Assembly: GCF_013426205.1 (NCBI RefSeq)
Contig: NC_089425.1
Coordinates: forward strand, 1,674,001-1,738,000
Direction of reading: 5' to 3'
From: Metarhizium brunneum
Lineage: Eukaryota; Ascomycota; Sordariomycetes; Hypocreales; Clavicipitaceae
Length of the DNA: 64,000 bases
Shown: positions 15,013 to 26,674 of the stretch, one piece after another
Layout: every line of letters starts with the position of its first letter
Numbering within the stretch: the first letter of the stretch is position 1
The notes under the pieces: model-generated
Databases searched by the model: none
Told to the model about the DNA's origin: nothing
Seen by the model: only the letters and a program-made list of their open reading frames with translations
Program-made: the position numbers and the translations under genes

Positions 15013-16121
15013 ATATCCCAGGGACCTATTTTGGATTATACAAAGATTGGGTCGGTTGGGATGAAACGGAAGGGGGATCACGATTGGTAGCGCTACGGTA
15101 GGGTCTGGGCTCAAAGAGTAGTGAATAGAGTCACCTCACTTTGTTTGCCCCGAGGGCTATGTGAAGCTCCATAGTCGGCCAGGTTTCAGAGTAACGGTGA
15201 TGGTGATGTACAATGCGAGGCAAGCCGATTTTAAGCGGAAAGGACTGGCAAATGTTGCTAATCAAATCTCTTCTCAAGCGAATATAGCGAGTTACTTCGG
15301 CCCTGGGCGAAGTATTTGGCCAGCGACGCCCAAGAACTAGGCCGGCGAGTGTGAATGACTTGCCTGTTGTTTCCGGCACAAGAATTTTCCGGTGGTGCTT
15401 GAGAAGAAACAGGCTGCTCTGTTTGATGCATCAAGGCACTTGGTACTTAGTAAGTAGTGATGCGTTCTACGGAGTACCTGGTGTGTGCTATTGACCTGAC
15501 GCCGGAAAACGCCGGGTGCCCGTCCGCGCTCCTCTGCGCCCATCTTCACATGGGCTCAGCTGCCGCATCAGGCGGAAGGCGGCGGCGGCCAGCGCTCTGG
15601 TTGGCCCGGTACCGGCACCGTAGCCGACAGGGACGCCTCGCGGCTCTCGACCACCTGGTTTCTCTTCTTTCTGGTTCCGTTGACGGAGACTGCATAAGAG
15701 CCAGACACCCTCCTGCGGCTTTGTAGAGCCGTGATTGGAGCAGACAGCTGCCTTTTGTTTGAAATATCCGGGTGCAATTGAGCATTGCATTCCGGAGTGG
15801 TTCAAGCGCCTCGTTCCGAAGGGCTCGCATACGGCCTGGCCCCTCGGCGCCATGCGTCTCCCACTCTTGAGAGCCCCGGCTTCCACCCGACCGCTGGAGG
15901 GCACCTTGACATTAGCGCTGGCCGCTCTGCCCCGCCAAAGCCTCTATTACCCCTCCATGTCCATTTCTTCAACAAGCTCCAGCACCAGGTCTGGTCCGAG
16001 GCCGTGTTCTACTTCTTTACATCGACATCCTCGACCATTGTTCCAAGTTTCAGCCAGACGAGGACCCCAATCCGAATCCCATCCTACATCGAGTGCTTGC
16101 CGCCTTCAACAAGTCGCCAAA
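15013..16121. other. Spacer and leader upstream of AGX1
   Basis: There is no independent gene. A TACGGAGTAC copy lies at 15468-15477. From 15735 to the AGX1 start the frame is open and continuous with AGX1, with an in-frame ATG at 15852; see the finding on a possible targeting extension. The stretch near 15934-16100 is CT-rich, as expected for a fungal leader. Confidence 0.5.
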
Positions 16122-17526
16122 ATGAGTTCCCAAGCTGCTCATCCTGCTTTGATGATTCCCGGACCCATCGAGTTCGACGATGCCGTGCTCCAGTCCATGG
16201 CTCACTACAGGTACGTCCTACCAAATGAAATACGTGATCCATGGGCGACAAGAACAACCGTGGGGGTTCAGACGCTTGTGTCTAGTTGCTGACTGTTTGC
16301 CGTTACAATTCGACAGCGAGTCCCACGTTGGTCCTGGCTTTGTCTCGACCTTTGGTGATACTCTCTCCATGCTGAGGAAGCTCTTCCGGACCACCAATCC
16401 TGCTTCACAGCCTTTCGTCATCAATGGCTCTGGTACTCTGGGCTGGGACATGGTCGCTGTCAACTTGGTTGAGCCTGGTGAGAATGCTCTGGTCCTGAGC
16501 ACCGGCTACTTCGGAGACGGATTCGCCGACTGCCTCACTGCCTATGGCGCCAATGTAACCAAGATTACCGGGCCTGTGGGCAGCCGACCTCAGCCTGATG
16601 AGATTGAGAAGGCCCTCAAGCAAAAAAAGTACAAGATCATCACTGCCACCCACGTTGATACCTCGACTGGTGTCCTCTTTGACCTCAAGAGCCTTAGCGA
16701 TGTTGTCAAGCGCGTCTCGCCTGAGACTCTTATCATTGCCGACGGTGTCTGCAGCGTTGCTTGCGAGGAAATTGCATTTGATGACTGGGGTTTGGATGGT
16801 GTTGTTACTGCTGGTCAGAAGGCTATTGGTTGCCCTACCGGACTGCACATCTCCATGTTCAGCGGCCGTGCCATTGATGTGGTCCACAACCGCAAGACGG
16901 AGCCCGCCACTTATTTTGCTTCTATGAAGAGATGGATTCCTAGTAAGAAGTCGCCGTGATATACTTGATACCTGACCGCTGGTAATAGCTGACCTCGGGT
17001 GTGACAGTCATGCAAAACTATGAGGCAAAGAAGCCTTCGTACTTCTCCACTCCTTCACCGCAGCTCATCCACGCCCTGAACACTGCCGTCAGCCAGATTC
17101 TGGCCCGCCCCTTGTCAGAGCGATTCCAGAGACACATCGAGGTCTCCAACAAGGTCAAGAAGGCTGTTGCTGACCTTGGCCTAAAGGTTGTCGCAGCCAA
17201 GCCCGAGGACCAGGCTCATGCCATGACTGCCATTTATCTGCCAGATGGTGTCAGCATTCCCGATGTCCTGCCCAAGCTGTTGAATAAAGGCATCATCTTC
17301 GCCGGTGGGCTGCATAAGGAGATTGGCACTAAGTATATTCGATTTGGACACATGGGACCCTCAGCTGTAAGCCACCCTTTCCCCCGGCTAGATTATATGG
17401 TTTATATTCTAGCAAAACAGTGTGCTAAGTTGCGCTTCTTTACAGATGGACCCCAAGCGAAACGATATTGACAATGCCCTCAAGGCTCTGAAGGAGTCTT
17501 TGGCCGAGTCTGGCTACAAGGCATAA
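16122..17526 (+). CDS. AGX1: Alanine:glyoxylate aminotransferase
   Basis: Four exons (16122-16210, 16317-16942, 17008-17366, 17446-17526) encode 384 aa, matching the 385 aa of yeast Agx1. Introns of 106, 65 and 79 nt carry standard ends. It is a class V, fold-type I PLP enzyme: LMIPGPIEFDD at the start, the glycine-containing NGSGTLGWD, the cofactor Asp in IIADGVCSV, and the Schiff-base Lys in TAGQKAIG at about residue 198. The FGHMG segment near the end binds substrate in the family. It converts glyoxylate and alanine to glycine and pyruvate, a glycine source and detoxification step. The C-terminus (SGYKA) is not a peroxisomal PTS1. The ATG at 16122 gives the usual family N-terminus, but an upstream in-frame ATG at 15852 would add 90 Arg/Ser-rich residues. 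Confidence 0.95.
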
Positions 17527-19332
17527 TAAGGGATATTGGAGTCACTGTACGCTGAGAAAGAACCTGTTTTGAATCAAACTAGAATGAGGCTCTCAAGGCA
17601 GAGCACGATTTCTTGTAGAAGAAGTATTTGAGCGAATATATCCCATCTCTAATCTTTATCGTCGAAAGGCAAACCTGGACAGAGACATGGCAAGCGGGAA
17701 CAGTAAAAGCCAGCATTCTGATTATTATTAGAAAGCTCCAAACGTGCGGCCGGCGATATATTTTGTATTTGGCTTGTGATGGAATTGAGGGCGTGTATGG
17801 GGATGTTGTGCGTGACTGTGTGCGACTGTTCATTTGGGACCATTTGGTCATAATCACCGCGGCTTTGCTGGGAGTGATTGGTGAGAGACATGGTTAATTT
17901 GCGTTTCGGATTTTTCGGGGAGACTACAGGTTCAGCCGGAGCGAATGAACATGGTCATCACATCGGGTGGTGGTGTGACGACCCGGGCATAAAGCAGGTC
18001 TGAGGGAACGATTCAACGACACACCGAGCAGGACGAAGGTACCGAGTACATGAGGCCGTAGCGTCATAGCGAAGCACTTCAGCGACAGTTGCAGCTTTCG
18101 GATGCCCCACGTCGTGTCGGCAAGCTCAGCAAGAAAGGTATCTGCTACAAGACCTCAAACAGCCGCCGGCGGACCAGCCACAACCTGCCCGCCCCTCCCG
18201 GCGTTCGCCAGCGCCACATTGTGAGCTTTTGGTGGGCACGGCTCAATCACAGAGGCAACCGAGGCGGACAGGAGGGGCAAATACGGGTAAAGAGGGGAGG
18301 AGGGATCGAGATGCTGACAAAAGCTAGTTGCAATTCACGCAACAGAAGCTACACCGTCGTCAGCAGGTTGATGGACCGATGTGCAAGTAGTAGTTCGCCG
18401 CGGGGGATGGTGAATTGGCATTTACACGTTCGTCTCCAGCTAGGCGCAGGCACACTTGGTCCGGTGGTTGTGTCCGAGGGAGATGTCTTTGGAGCTGGAG
18501 AATGCGGCATCTAAAAGCTCCGGTCCTTGACCCCACCTGACGGAGCAGCTGGAACATTCACGGTATTTGACATGACGTTGCGTGGCAATGTGAAAGGTAG
18601 CTGAGCGGCAGGCTACGTAGGCTGGACATTGATCTGGACCACCAGACACCACATACCTGCCTTGGGTACTTAGTACTAAGTACCTAGGTAGGTACCTATT
18701 AGTAGGCACCTAGTTCGGCGCTTGAGTATTGACCGTTGACGGGTCAAGCACGTTGACGGACATGGACTTGACCTGTGCAGTTGACAGTTGACGTCTAAGC
18801 ACCAGTTCAGCTCCTCTCCAGGCAAACGAGCGCTGTGGCTTGTCCCGACACGCCAAACAGCAACAAAACCACCCCACCTTTGGCCACTGGGTCGCCTAGA
18901 CTCTAGGCATTCAAGTGCTGTCATGGAGCAATTGACCGCTGCTCAAGTCTGGTGAACTGGTGTTTTTGGTGCTCCGCCTGGCTGGGGCTCAGCTGCCCAA
19001 GTGCACCATGTCCACTTCCACGCCCATGTCCGTGTCAGTGTCATTTTTCTTTTCACCTCTCCGCCGTCCGCCCAGCCGCCACCAACCACATCACACGCAG
19101 AGCAAGCTTCTTCCACTCCCACCCCCATCACACACGACCTTCTTTTCTATATTCGCGATCCGCCTCCCGAATATTCCCCTGCCGGAGCATCACACAGCTT
19201 TGACGCGCCGCACTTCTCTTTTTGTTTCATCTTGCGCGCTGCCTAGGTTTCGCATCCGTCGAGCAACTTCTGCAGGCTTCCCCCGCCCTTGGTTTCGTTT
19301 CCCCTCGTTGCTAGCCTCGTCTTGCTCAGGCC
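17527..19332. other. 1.8-kb spacer with palindrome and TTGAC cluster, CRM1 leader
   Basis: No protein gene is supported. A perfect 18-bp palindrome lies at 18666-18683, followed at once by CCTAGG and GGTACC. Seven TTGAC/GTCAA pentamers fall between 18729 and 18792. From about 18950 the sequence turns C/T-rich and looks like promoter and 5' leader of CRM1. Confidence 0.55.
18666..18683. repeat. Perfect 18-bp palindrome
   Basis: GTACTTAGTACTAAGTAC equals its own reverse complement. It is followed by the nested palindromes CCTAGG and GGTACC, so the block could form a small hairpin or bind a dimeric factor. It lies about 650 bp upstream of the CRM1 start. Confidence 0.85.
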
Positions 19333-22300
19333 ATGGCTGTCACAATCGAAGAGCTCGACACCACGGTCCGCACCTTTTACGAAGGTCGCGGGGACCAGGT
19401 ATGTGGACAACACCCCTCTCCGGCTTCAACTTTTCACACAAAAGAGTGTCATTTCAAATCTTTGGGATGTGCTGACTGACTGCGGACTGCTTGTTCCACA
19501 CCGTAGCAAAAAGCCGCCCAAGCCGCGTTGAACCAGGTAAATATTCCCCCCAGCTGTGCTGGAATGGCAACCGACAAAGACCTCCGAGACGAATTGAAAT
19601 TGCATCAAAAATACGCTCTTTGCCTTTGAGGAGCTTGTTTTCGCCTAAAAAGAAGAAGAAAAAGAAGAAAACATGCATGGCTAACTATGCTAGTAGTTCA
19701 AAGAAGATCCCGATGCTTGGCTTATGGTAGACAAGATCCTTTCGACCGCGCAATACCCCCAGACAAAATGTACGCTGGAACAACATCACTTGATGGCTAT
19801 TATGGCGAAAATCCCTGGCTCACTATCGACGGTACACGGGACGCTAACTTTTTCCCTCAAGACTTGGGCTTACAGGTTCTCGACAATGTCATTATGACGA
19901 GGTGGAAGGTGTTGCCTCGCGACCAGTGCCAAGGTCTGTCGCTTTTTCATTGTTCGGCGTTTTTTTTTCTTTCCTTTACTTGCAGTTCATCATTATGATG
20001 ATTCGTTTTGCAGCTGACCTCGTCATCTAGGCATCCGAAATTTCATTGTCCAATTCATCATCCAGTGCTCTAGCTCTGAAGATGCCCTGAAGTCAAACAA
20101 AACCCTGCTCAACAAGCTGAATCTCGTTCTCATTTCTGTGCTCAAGCAGGAGTGGCCTCACAACTGGCCCACTTTCATAAACGAAATCATTTCGTCTTGC
20201 CACGCGAACCTGTCCATTTGCGAGAACAACATGATCATCCTGCGATTGCTTTCAGAAGAAGTGTTTGACTACTCGGCAGAGCAGATGACTTCCACAAAGA
20301 CGAGAAATCTCAAGCAGACTATGTGCGCCGAGTTTTCACAGATTTTCCAGCTTTGCCAAGAAGTCCTTACAACTGCAGACCAGCCCAGCTTGGTTCACGC
20401 CACCCTCGAGACGTTGCTGCGATTTTGCAACTGGATTCCTCTAGGCTACATTTTCGAGACCAACCTCATCGAAACTCTGCGCACACGATTTCTGTCCGTA
20501 CCCGAGTTCCGAAACATTACTCTTCAGTGCCTGACGGAAATTGGTGGCCTGCAAACCGGCGGCGCTGGTCAATCGAACTCGTATGACGAGCAACTGGTCA
20601 AGATGTTCACAGAGGTCTTGACGACAATTGCGGACATCATCCCCGTTTCACTGGACTTGAAGGCGACTTACCCTACGAGCAACTCAAGGGACCAAGAGTT
20701 TGTTCAGAATTTGGCCTTGTTTCTCTGCAACTTTTTTGGAACCCACCTGAACGTAAGTTACAAGTGTAGTCGAATAGTTATTCATGCACTGCGTCCTAAC
20801 CATTTGTAGCTGATCGAAAACCTTCCGAATCGAGACTACCTGATGCACGGACACTACTACTTGATCCGGATATCGCAGATTGACGACCGCGAGATTTTCA
20901 AAATTTGCCTGGATTACTGGCTGAAGCTGGTCCAGGAATTGTACGAGGAGATGCAGCAGCTTCCAATCACGGATCTCAACCCGCTCATGGCTGTGGGAGG
21001 CATGTCTGGCAGTGGTGCCCCGAACCCTACGCTCTTGATGAACTATCCACTTCGAAAACACAAATACAACGAGGTCCTATCAAATCTGCGAGTTGTCATG
21101 ATTGAGAGAATGGTCAGGCCTGAGGAAGTTCTCATCGTTGAAAACGACGAAGGGGAGATTGTCCGAGAGTTTGTCAAGGAAAGCGACACAGTCCAACTGT
21201 ATAAGACTATCAGAGAATGTCTGGTTTACCTGACGCACTTGGATGTGGTGGACACGGAGAATATCATGACTGAAAAGCTGGCCCGTCAGGTCGACGGTTC
21301 TGAGTGGTCGTGGCACAACTGCAATGTCCTGTGTTGGGCCATTGGATCCATCTCCCTAGCCATGAACGAGGAAACCGAGAAGCGGTTCTTAGTCACAGTT
21401 ATCAAGGACCTTTTGGGGCTTACAGAGATGAAGCGCGGAAAAGACAACAAGGCGGTCGTCGCCAGCAACATTATGTATATCGTGGGCCAGTACCCTCGAT
21501 TCTTGAAAGCGCACTGGAAGTTCCTTAAGACGGTTGTCAACAAGCTGTTTGAGTTTATGCACGAGTCTCACGAGGGTAAGCCCCCCAGACCCGCAATGAC
21601 AGCCATCTGAACAAGACTAGCATGCTAACTTTATTTTCCCAGGTGTGCAAGACATGGCCTGCGATACCTTCATCAAGATCGCCAGACAGTGCCGAAGACA
21701 TTTTGTGGCCCTCCAGCCTAGTGAGCAGGAGCCATTCATTGAGGAGATTGTTAGGAACATGGGCAAGATTACGTGTGATTTAACACCGCAGCAAGTCCAT
21801 ACCTTTTACGAAGCGTGTGGTTACATGGTTGCCGCCCAGGGCAACAAGCACCAGCAGGAGCGGCTCTTGGCAGATTTGATGAATATCCCCAACGCTGCGT
21901 GGGATGAGATCATTAAGCAGGCCACTGTTAACCCTTCAATCTTGCAAGATGCAGAGACCATCAAAGTCATTGGCAATATCATGAAGACCAATGTTTCTGC
22001 CTGTAGCTCAATTGGGCCGTACTTTTACCCCCAGATTGGACGAATTTACCACGACATGCTGGAGATGTATCGCGCCACTAGCGGTCTCATCTCAGAGGCT
22101 GTCGCTCGAGATGGCAAGTCAAACATGCATGCATGGATGATTTAATACTTTGCAACACGACTAACCTTTGAACTAGGTGAGCTGGCGACGAAAATGCCCC
22201 GAGTCCGCGGCCTGAGAACCATCAAGAAGGAGATCCTCAAGCTTGTTGAGATTTACGTCGAAAAGGCCGAAGACCTGCAGGCTGTTCGTGCTCAAATGGT

Positions 22301-23274
22301 TCCTCCTTTACTCGACTGTGTGCTTGTCGATTACAACCGAAATGTTGCAGGGGCTCGTGACGCCGAAGTGTTGAAGGCCATGTCCACCATCATCACCAAG
22401 CTCTCTGCTCTGATGGAGGACCAGGTTCCAACAATCATGGAAAATGTCTTCGAATGTACTTTGGAAATGATCAACAAGGACTTCTCCGAGTTCCCTGAGC
22501 ATCGAGTCGAGTTCTTCAATCTCCTTCGAGCCATCAATTTGCACTGCTTCCCTGCGTTGTTGAAGCTGGATAACAACCAGTTCAAATTTGTTATTGACTC
22601 TTGCTCCTGGGCTTTCAAGCACGACAACCGAGATGTCGAGGCTGCTGGTCTGAACATGTGTCTTGAACTGATCAACAACATTGCCGAAAAGACTGACGTT
22701 GCTACCGCGAATGCCTTCTTCCAGCGCTTCTTCATGACCATCTTGCAGGATGTTTTGTTTGTCGTGACTGACAATGACCACAAGGCTGGATTTAAGACTC
22801 AGTCCATGTTGCTAATGAAGCTCTTCTACTATATCCATCCCGCCGATGGCACGCAGCCAAAGATTCAAGGGCCAATCTATACTCCCGATCAAGCGCAAGC
22901 CGGAACTAGCAACAAGGAGTATCTCGGCAACTCAGTAGCAGCTTTACTGCGAAATGCCTTCCCAAACCTGCAAGCGTATGTACTGATTGATGCACGGAAT
23001 CTCGTGGGGTCGGTCAAATTGCTAACATCTTGATAGCGCCCAAGTGACAAGCTTCGTGGAGGGACTCTTCTCATTCAACACGACGTACGATAAGTTCCGT
23101 CTGAATCTTCGAGATTTCCTCATTTCTCTCAAGGAATTTGCCGGCGACAACGCAGAGCTCTTTGTGGTTGAGAAGGAGCAACGCGAAGCCGACGCCAAAG
23201 CTGCAGACATGGAGAGGCGACAAAAGGTCGGCGGTCTGCTGAAGCCCTCCGAGCTCGAGGACGAAGAGCTCTGA
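19333..23274 (+). CDS. CRM1: Exportin-1 (CRM1), nuclear export receptor
   Basis: Nine exons: 19333-19398, 19507-19536, 19697-19769, 19862-19933, 20031-20752, 20810-21575, 21643-22113, 22177-22975, 23037-23274. They encode 1,078 aa, within the family range (about 1,070-1,085). The protein is all HEAT repeats: importin-beta N region at the start, the hydrophobic cargo groove mid-protein, and an acidic C-terminal tail ending ELEDEEL. It exports NES proteins and ribosomal subunits with Ran-GTP. The groove segment reads [11 protein letters not shown]; its Cys, about residue 496 here, aligns with the leptomycin-B-reactive Cys of human and fission yeast CRM1, so drug sensitivity is expected. The exon 7/8 intron (22114-22176) begins GCAAGT, a GC-AG intron. 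The five small 5' exons match fungal homologues in register. Confidence 0.96.
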
Positions 23275-23636
23275 CTTAATGAAGAGCTGAGAAGTGAGTT
23301 TGCGCCAACTAAGGAGGGAAAGCCGGCCATCCCAGACAACAGCAAGAACCGGGATGGGAACGGGGATGGTTGGGAGTTTTACGGCTTGTAAGTCCTTGCC
23401 TAGCATGATGGCTAGAGCGATTGTTTGCTCCTCTGCTGTGGCTGGACTGCTTGCAAGAACATTTCTTTTTACCGTAGTGATACCAAAATTTAGATGTGTC
23501 ACAGGACGACATAGGCAGCTTGTCTAGGTCACGTTTCTATTAACGACGCAGCAGGAATGATGATGAAGTTTGATGTTCAAAGATTAATCTCAACTGCCTC
23601 CCCCCCAGCCTTGAGGAGACGAACGCGAAAAAGTCT

Positions 23637-23662
23637 GGGGTTGGGTTGGGGGGGGGAGGGGG
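23637..23662 (+). other. G-quadruplex-forming tract downstream of CRM1
   Basis: The + strand reads four G, TT, three G, TT, nine G, A, five G. This meets the four-run G-quadruplex rule with very short loops. It lies about 360 bases past the CRM1 stop, so it could fall in the 3' UTR or act at the DNA level. Confidence 0.7.
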
Positions 23663-24449
23663 CTTATCCTCAGACGAGAAAGTTGTTTTGACAAGGACAG
23701 GCCAAGATGTGAGGGTGAAACGAGGATGTGTGGTAGCCGTACAAAATATCAGAGGGCGAGTTAACTGGCGAGGGGACGAGTTGCGGGGATTGGTAAAGGC
23801 GTGATAGATGATGATGACTGCCTAGGAATAACTAGGTAGCTAGTTTCTTAAAAGACGTAGGTGAAACCTGTTACAGCATGGAAGCAGGAGTGGCATGTGT
23901 GGTTCCGCAACTTGTGTTGAGTATATACGTCGGTGTGTAAGGACTGCAATTGATAGTCTCGTGTCCTGAGGGAATATGCATGCATGTGTGTGCGGCAAGT
24001 TATTCCCGATAAAGGCTACCTGCACCTCGGGAAGAATCACGTCGCTTTCCCTCAGATACCCGCAGGTCCTTGACGTTTGCTAGTTGCGTTTTGTGTGTGT
24101 TGTAGTATCGGCAAGCCAGCCCCCGCCTGGCCCATTGACACGCGGGCCGACAGGCTCTGGCCTCCGTGGCCGCCGCCGCCGCTTCGGTGTGGGGGGCCGG
24201 GGCGTCTTTTTCGGCTTAGCCCCGCCTCGGTGCGCGGCGCTGCCCCTTTGAGGATGGCCCCACTGGAGCCGGCGTTCTCGTGTGGGGAATCGGGGATGGG
24301 GGACGAAAGGGCACGTGCTGATGGCGAGGGTTATGAGGGCCATGGGGAAATTTTATTTTCGTTTTACTTTTGGGCTTGAGATGCTGGGTGTTTAGCTGGG
24401 AGAGGAGAAGTTGATTATTTCTTCTTTGAGTTTGGCAGAGGACGGGTTT

Positions 24450-24545
24450 AATCTATGCTGATATATAAAATATATTATAATATCTTAGTGTGTATATTAT
24501 GATAGGTAAATATATTTTTACTATAAATTACCCAAGTATATAAGC
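24450..24545. repeat. AT-rich island, possible RIP-decayed repeat relic
   Basis: Composition switches from GC-rich to almost pure A/T with many TpA steps. In Pezizomycotina such islands are often remnants of repeats mutated by RIP. It shares the 11-mer TATTTTTACTA with the island near 40.6 kb. No open frame or terminal repeat is visible. Confidence 0.45.
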
Positions 24546-25180
24546 AGAGTTGAAATACAGTCAATACCCAAGTAGTAGGGGGGTAAGCGCACCTAGCAGA
24601 AAGAGTGAGCCCGCCGAGCAATTGACTGCGTGGCGGTTCTCCATCGCTTGCTGGTGAGGGCATCTATGCATCGTGAGAGGGTGTGAAACCCCAGTACCAT
24701 CATCCAGACATGTGGCCTCACCACGAACTTCTGGATGATCTGGGATTGTCTTTCCAGTGCCATGTACTGCCCCGAGTATACAGTCCTTCATCCCATTTCG
24801 GGATATTGTAAGCAAGTCGGTGCGGGACGGGGGAAGCAGGTTGCAGATGGCGTGCTGTCAATGTCTCCTGCGTGATCCATGCCACAATACGAGGTCGTCT
24901 CTGAAGACCTGCTGCCTAATCGGCGTGGCTATCCCGTGCGGGTCGTTGTCTCGGTTTGAAACGCGGGAATAAAACCCCTTGCTGCGGCACTTTATATGGC
25001 GGTGATTCGAAAGCACACGCGCATGTATGTATGCCGCCGGGTATTACGACCAGATAAGACAACAACCACAAATACCGGAATAGATAACGGCCCGCGGACA
25101 AACGGACATGTTTCAGACACAGTGTCTCGTCATATTTCAAGTCTTGGCCGTTCCGTATCTTGAATCTAGTAGTACTCCAT

Positions 25181-26674
25181 TCATGCGTCCGTCCGGCCCG
25201 CCTCCTCGTCGGCGGCTCCCTCCACCGTGCTCAACGGCCAGGCCATGACGCCCTGCCAGTAAGCACCCAGATGCTGCGCGATGGCCCTCACGACAAAGGC
25301 GCCGGCGTCGCCAAAGATCCAGAAGTGCCGGCAGCGATGCAGCAGCACCCCGTAGTAGGCCAGCACGACCACCGCCTCGGGCTGCAACCGCCTCAGCACA
25401 TCGAGGTAGTCGGTACTCACCGTGACCGAAAACGCCGACGCGGCGTGTGGTCCTGCCACCGGCGTCGGCAAGTCCCTGTACATGTCAAAGGCCCATTGCA
25501 GCCGGTCGACGGCTTCTCGACACGCCGTCACCGTGGCGGGGCCGAGGTCAGAGGAATCGAGGAGGTCGTGGAGGGGGCGGCATTCGTGCCCTCCTTTGGA
25601 CTCGCCTCTTGCGCCTGGCTCGACGTCCATGCGTGCCCTGTGGGTGAGTGTGAGGAGGGGCTCTAGCTCCGAGGCCACAAGGTGCTGCCAAGTTGGTCGT
25701 ATGATGGCGCGGACGCCATGGTGGATGCGGAAGCAGTCCACGAAGCGGTTTACAAAGACGTGGAACTGCGAGTGGTGGAGGGCCCGGACGGAGGACAAGG
25801 TGTCTGCGAGGTCGTGGAGGGAGAGGGTGGCTGCGAAGAGGAATCGTGGGATGGAGGATGCCATGTCGTCGGGCGGCAGGGTGGACGAGAGCCTGGTGAA
25901 GCGCGCGATGGCGCGGGTTTGAAGCTCCGTGGCCATGTGGAGGAGCGGTGCCGGGTCTGGTGGCGAGGTTGTTGTCGCTTTGTGGAGGGCAGCGAGGGCG
26001 AGCACCTCGTCTATGAAGTACGGGTGAGAGGAGGCAAAGCGGAGGGCTATCTCGAGAATGTCGGTGTCCTGCCCGGGCGTCATGAAGAAGCTGTCCCTGG
26101 TGAGGGTGATGTGGTACAGAAGGGAGAGATGGTCTGCCGTGAAGAGGGGGGGATCCGACCATGACGGCTCGTAGGACTGCGGAAACGATTCGCCAAACGA
26201 GGGCAGAGGTGAGGGCTCGGATGTAGTTGGATGGGACTGCGTTCGTGATAGTTGCGGGAGGGCTGTGTCACTGGGCGTACGTGGTGTCCGGGCATCGCTT
26301 GAATTCCACGCTGTGGCCGACGGACTCGGGTCATCTGTACGGGCATGCGTCTCGGCATCTGACGCCGAATGCGATGGCGATAACCCTTTCCTCCGCAAGG
26401 GCCGGTCCTTGACGGGGGGAAACACACATGCGCGCTCTGCGATGGCGCAGTTTGCACAGGCGGGCCGGCGCTCGTCGCAGCGTATATGGCGCCGCTTGCA
26501 CTCCACGCAGCCGTTTCGGGATTTTCGGTGAGATCTGCGATGCGCCTTGGGCTGCTGCTGCGGGCTTGTGCCGCCGGGTTGAGGCATGGTGATTCCGCGA
26601 TTCCGGGAGTCGGTGAGCCAAGTGAGGGAATTTGGAGGTGTCCGTGGTGTGACTGGGCCTGCGTAGCCTTTCAA
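25181..26674 (-). CDS. Zn2Cys6 fungal transcription factor
   Basis: A single minus-strand exon of 497 aa. The second ATG, at 26587, would give 468 aa and also keeps the whole DNA-binding domain. The zinc cluster spans residues 56-83 as C-x2-C-x6-C-x6-C-x2-C-x6-C, preceded by basic HRRSHRKSRNG and containing KRRHIRCDERRP, as in Upc2/C6-type regulators. A Ser/Pro/Thr-rich linker follows (about 95-165), then a helical region resembling the C-terminal regulatory domain of short C6 factors. It should be nuclear, binding CGG-type half sites. The target is not visible in sequence. The RTA1-family gene lies 421 bp upstream on the same strand, a plausible but unproven target. The domain call is certain, the biological role unknown. 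Confidence 0.92.
   Translation of the reverse strand: MKGYAGPVTPRTPPNSLTWLTDSRNRGITMPQPGGTSPQQQPKAHRRSHRKSRNGCVECKRRHIRCDERRPACANCAIAERACVFPPVKDRPLRRKGLSPSHSASDAETHARTDDPSPSATAWNSSDARTPRTPSDTALPQLSRTQSHPTTSEPSPLPSFGESFPQSYEPSWSDPPLFTADHLSLLYHITLTRDSFFMTPGQDTDILEIALRFASSHPYFIDEVLALAALHKATTTSPPDPAPLLHMATELQTRAIARFTRLSSTLPPDDMASSIPRFLFAATLSLHDLADTLSSVRALHHSQFHVFVNRFVDCFRIHHGVRAIIRPTWQHLVASELEPLLTLTHRARMDVEPGARGESKGGHECRPLHDLLDSSDLGPATVTACREAVDRLQWAFDMYRDLPTPVAGPHAASAFSVTVSTDYLDVLRRLQPEAVVVLAYYGVLLHRCRHFWIFGDAGAFVVRAIAQHLGAYWQGVMAWPLSTVEGAADEEAGRTDA

Larger units (their letters stand above)
23275..25180. other. 1.9-kb spacer: G-rich tract, GC-rich block, AT-rich island
   Basis: No gene is supported. 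It holds a G-quadruplex motif (23637-23662), a GC-rich low-complexity block near 24110-24330 whose translations are only Pro/Arg or Gly/Ala runs, a CACGTG at 24312-24317, and an abrupt AT-rich island at about 24450-24545. Confidence 0.6.

Noticed and set aside
24080..24379. Open frames in GC-rich sequence on both strands
   Set aside because: Low-complexity Pro/Arg and Gly/Ala translations caused by base composition.
25548..26164. 204-codon minus-strand frame and long + strand frames within the C6 regulator
   Set aside because: Pro/His/Arg-rich shadows of a GC-rich real gene that has an intact zinc cluster.
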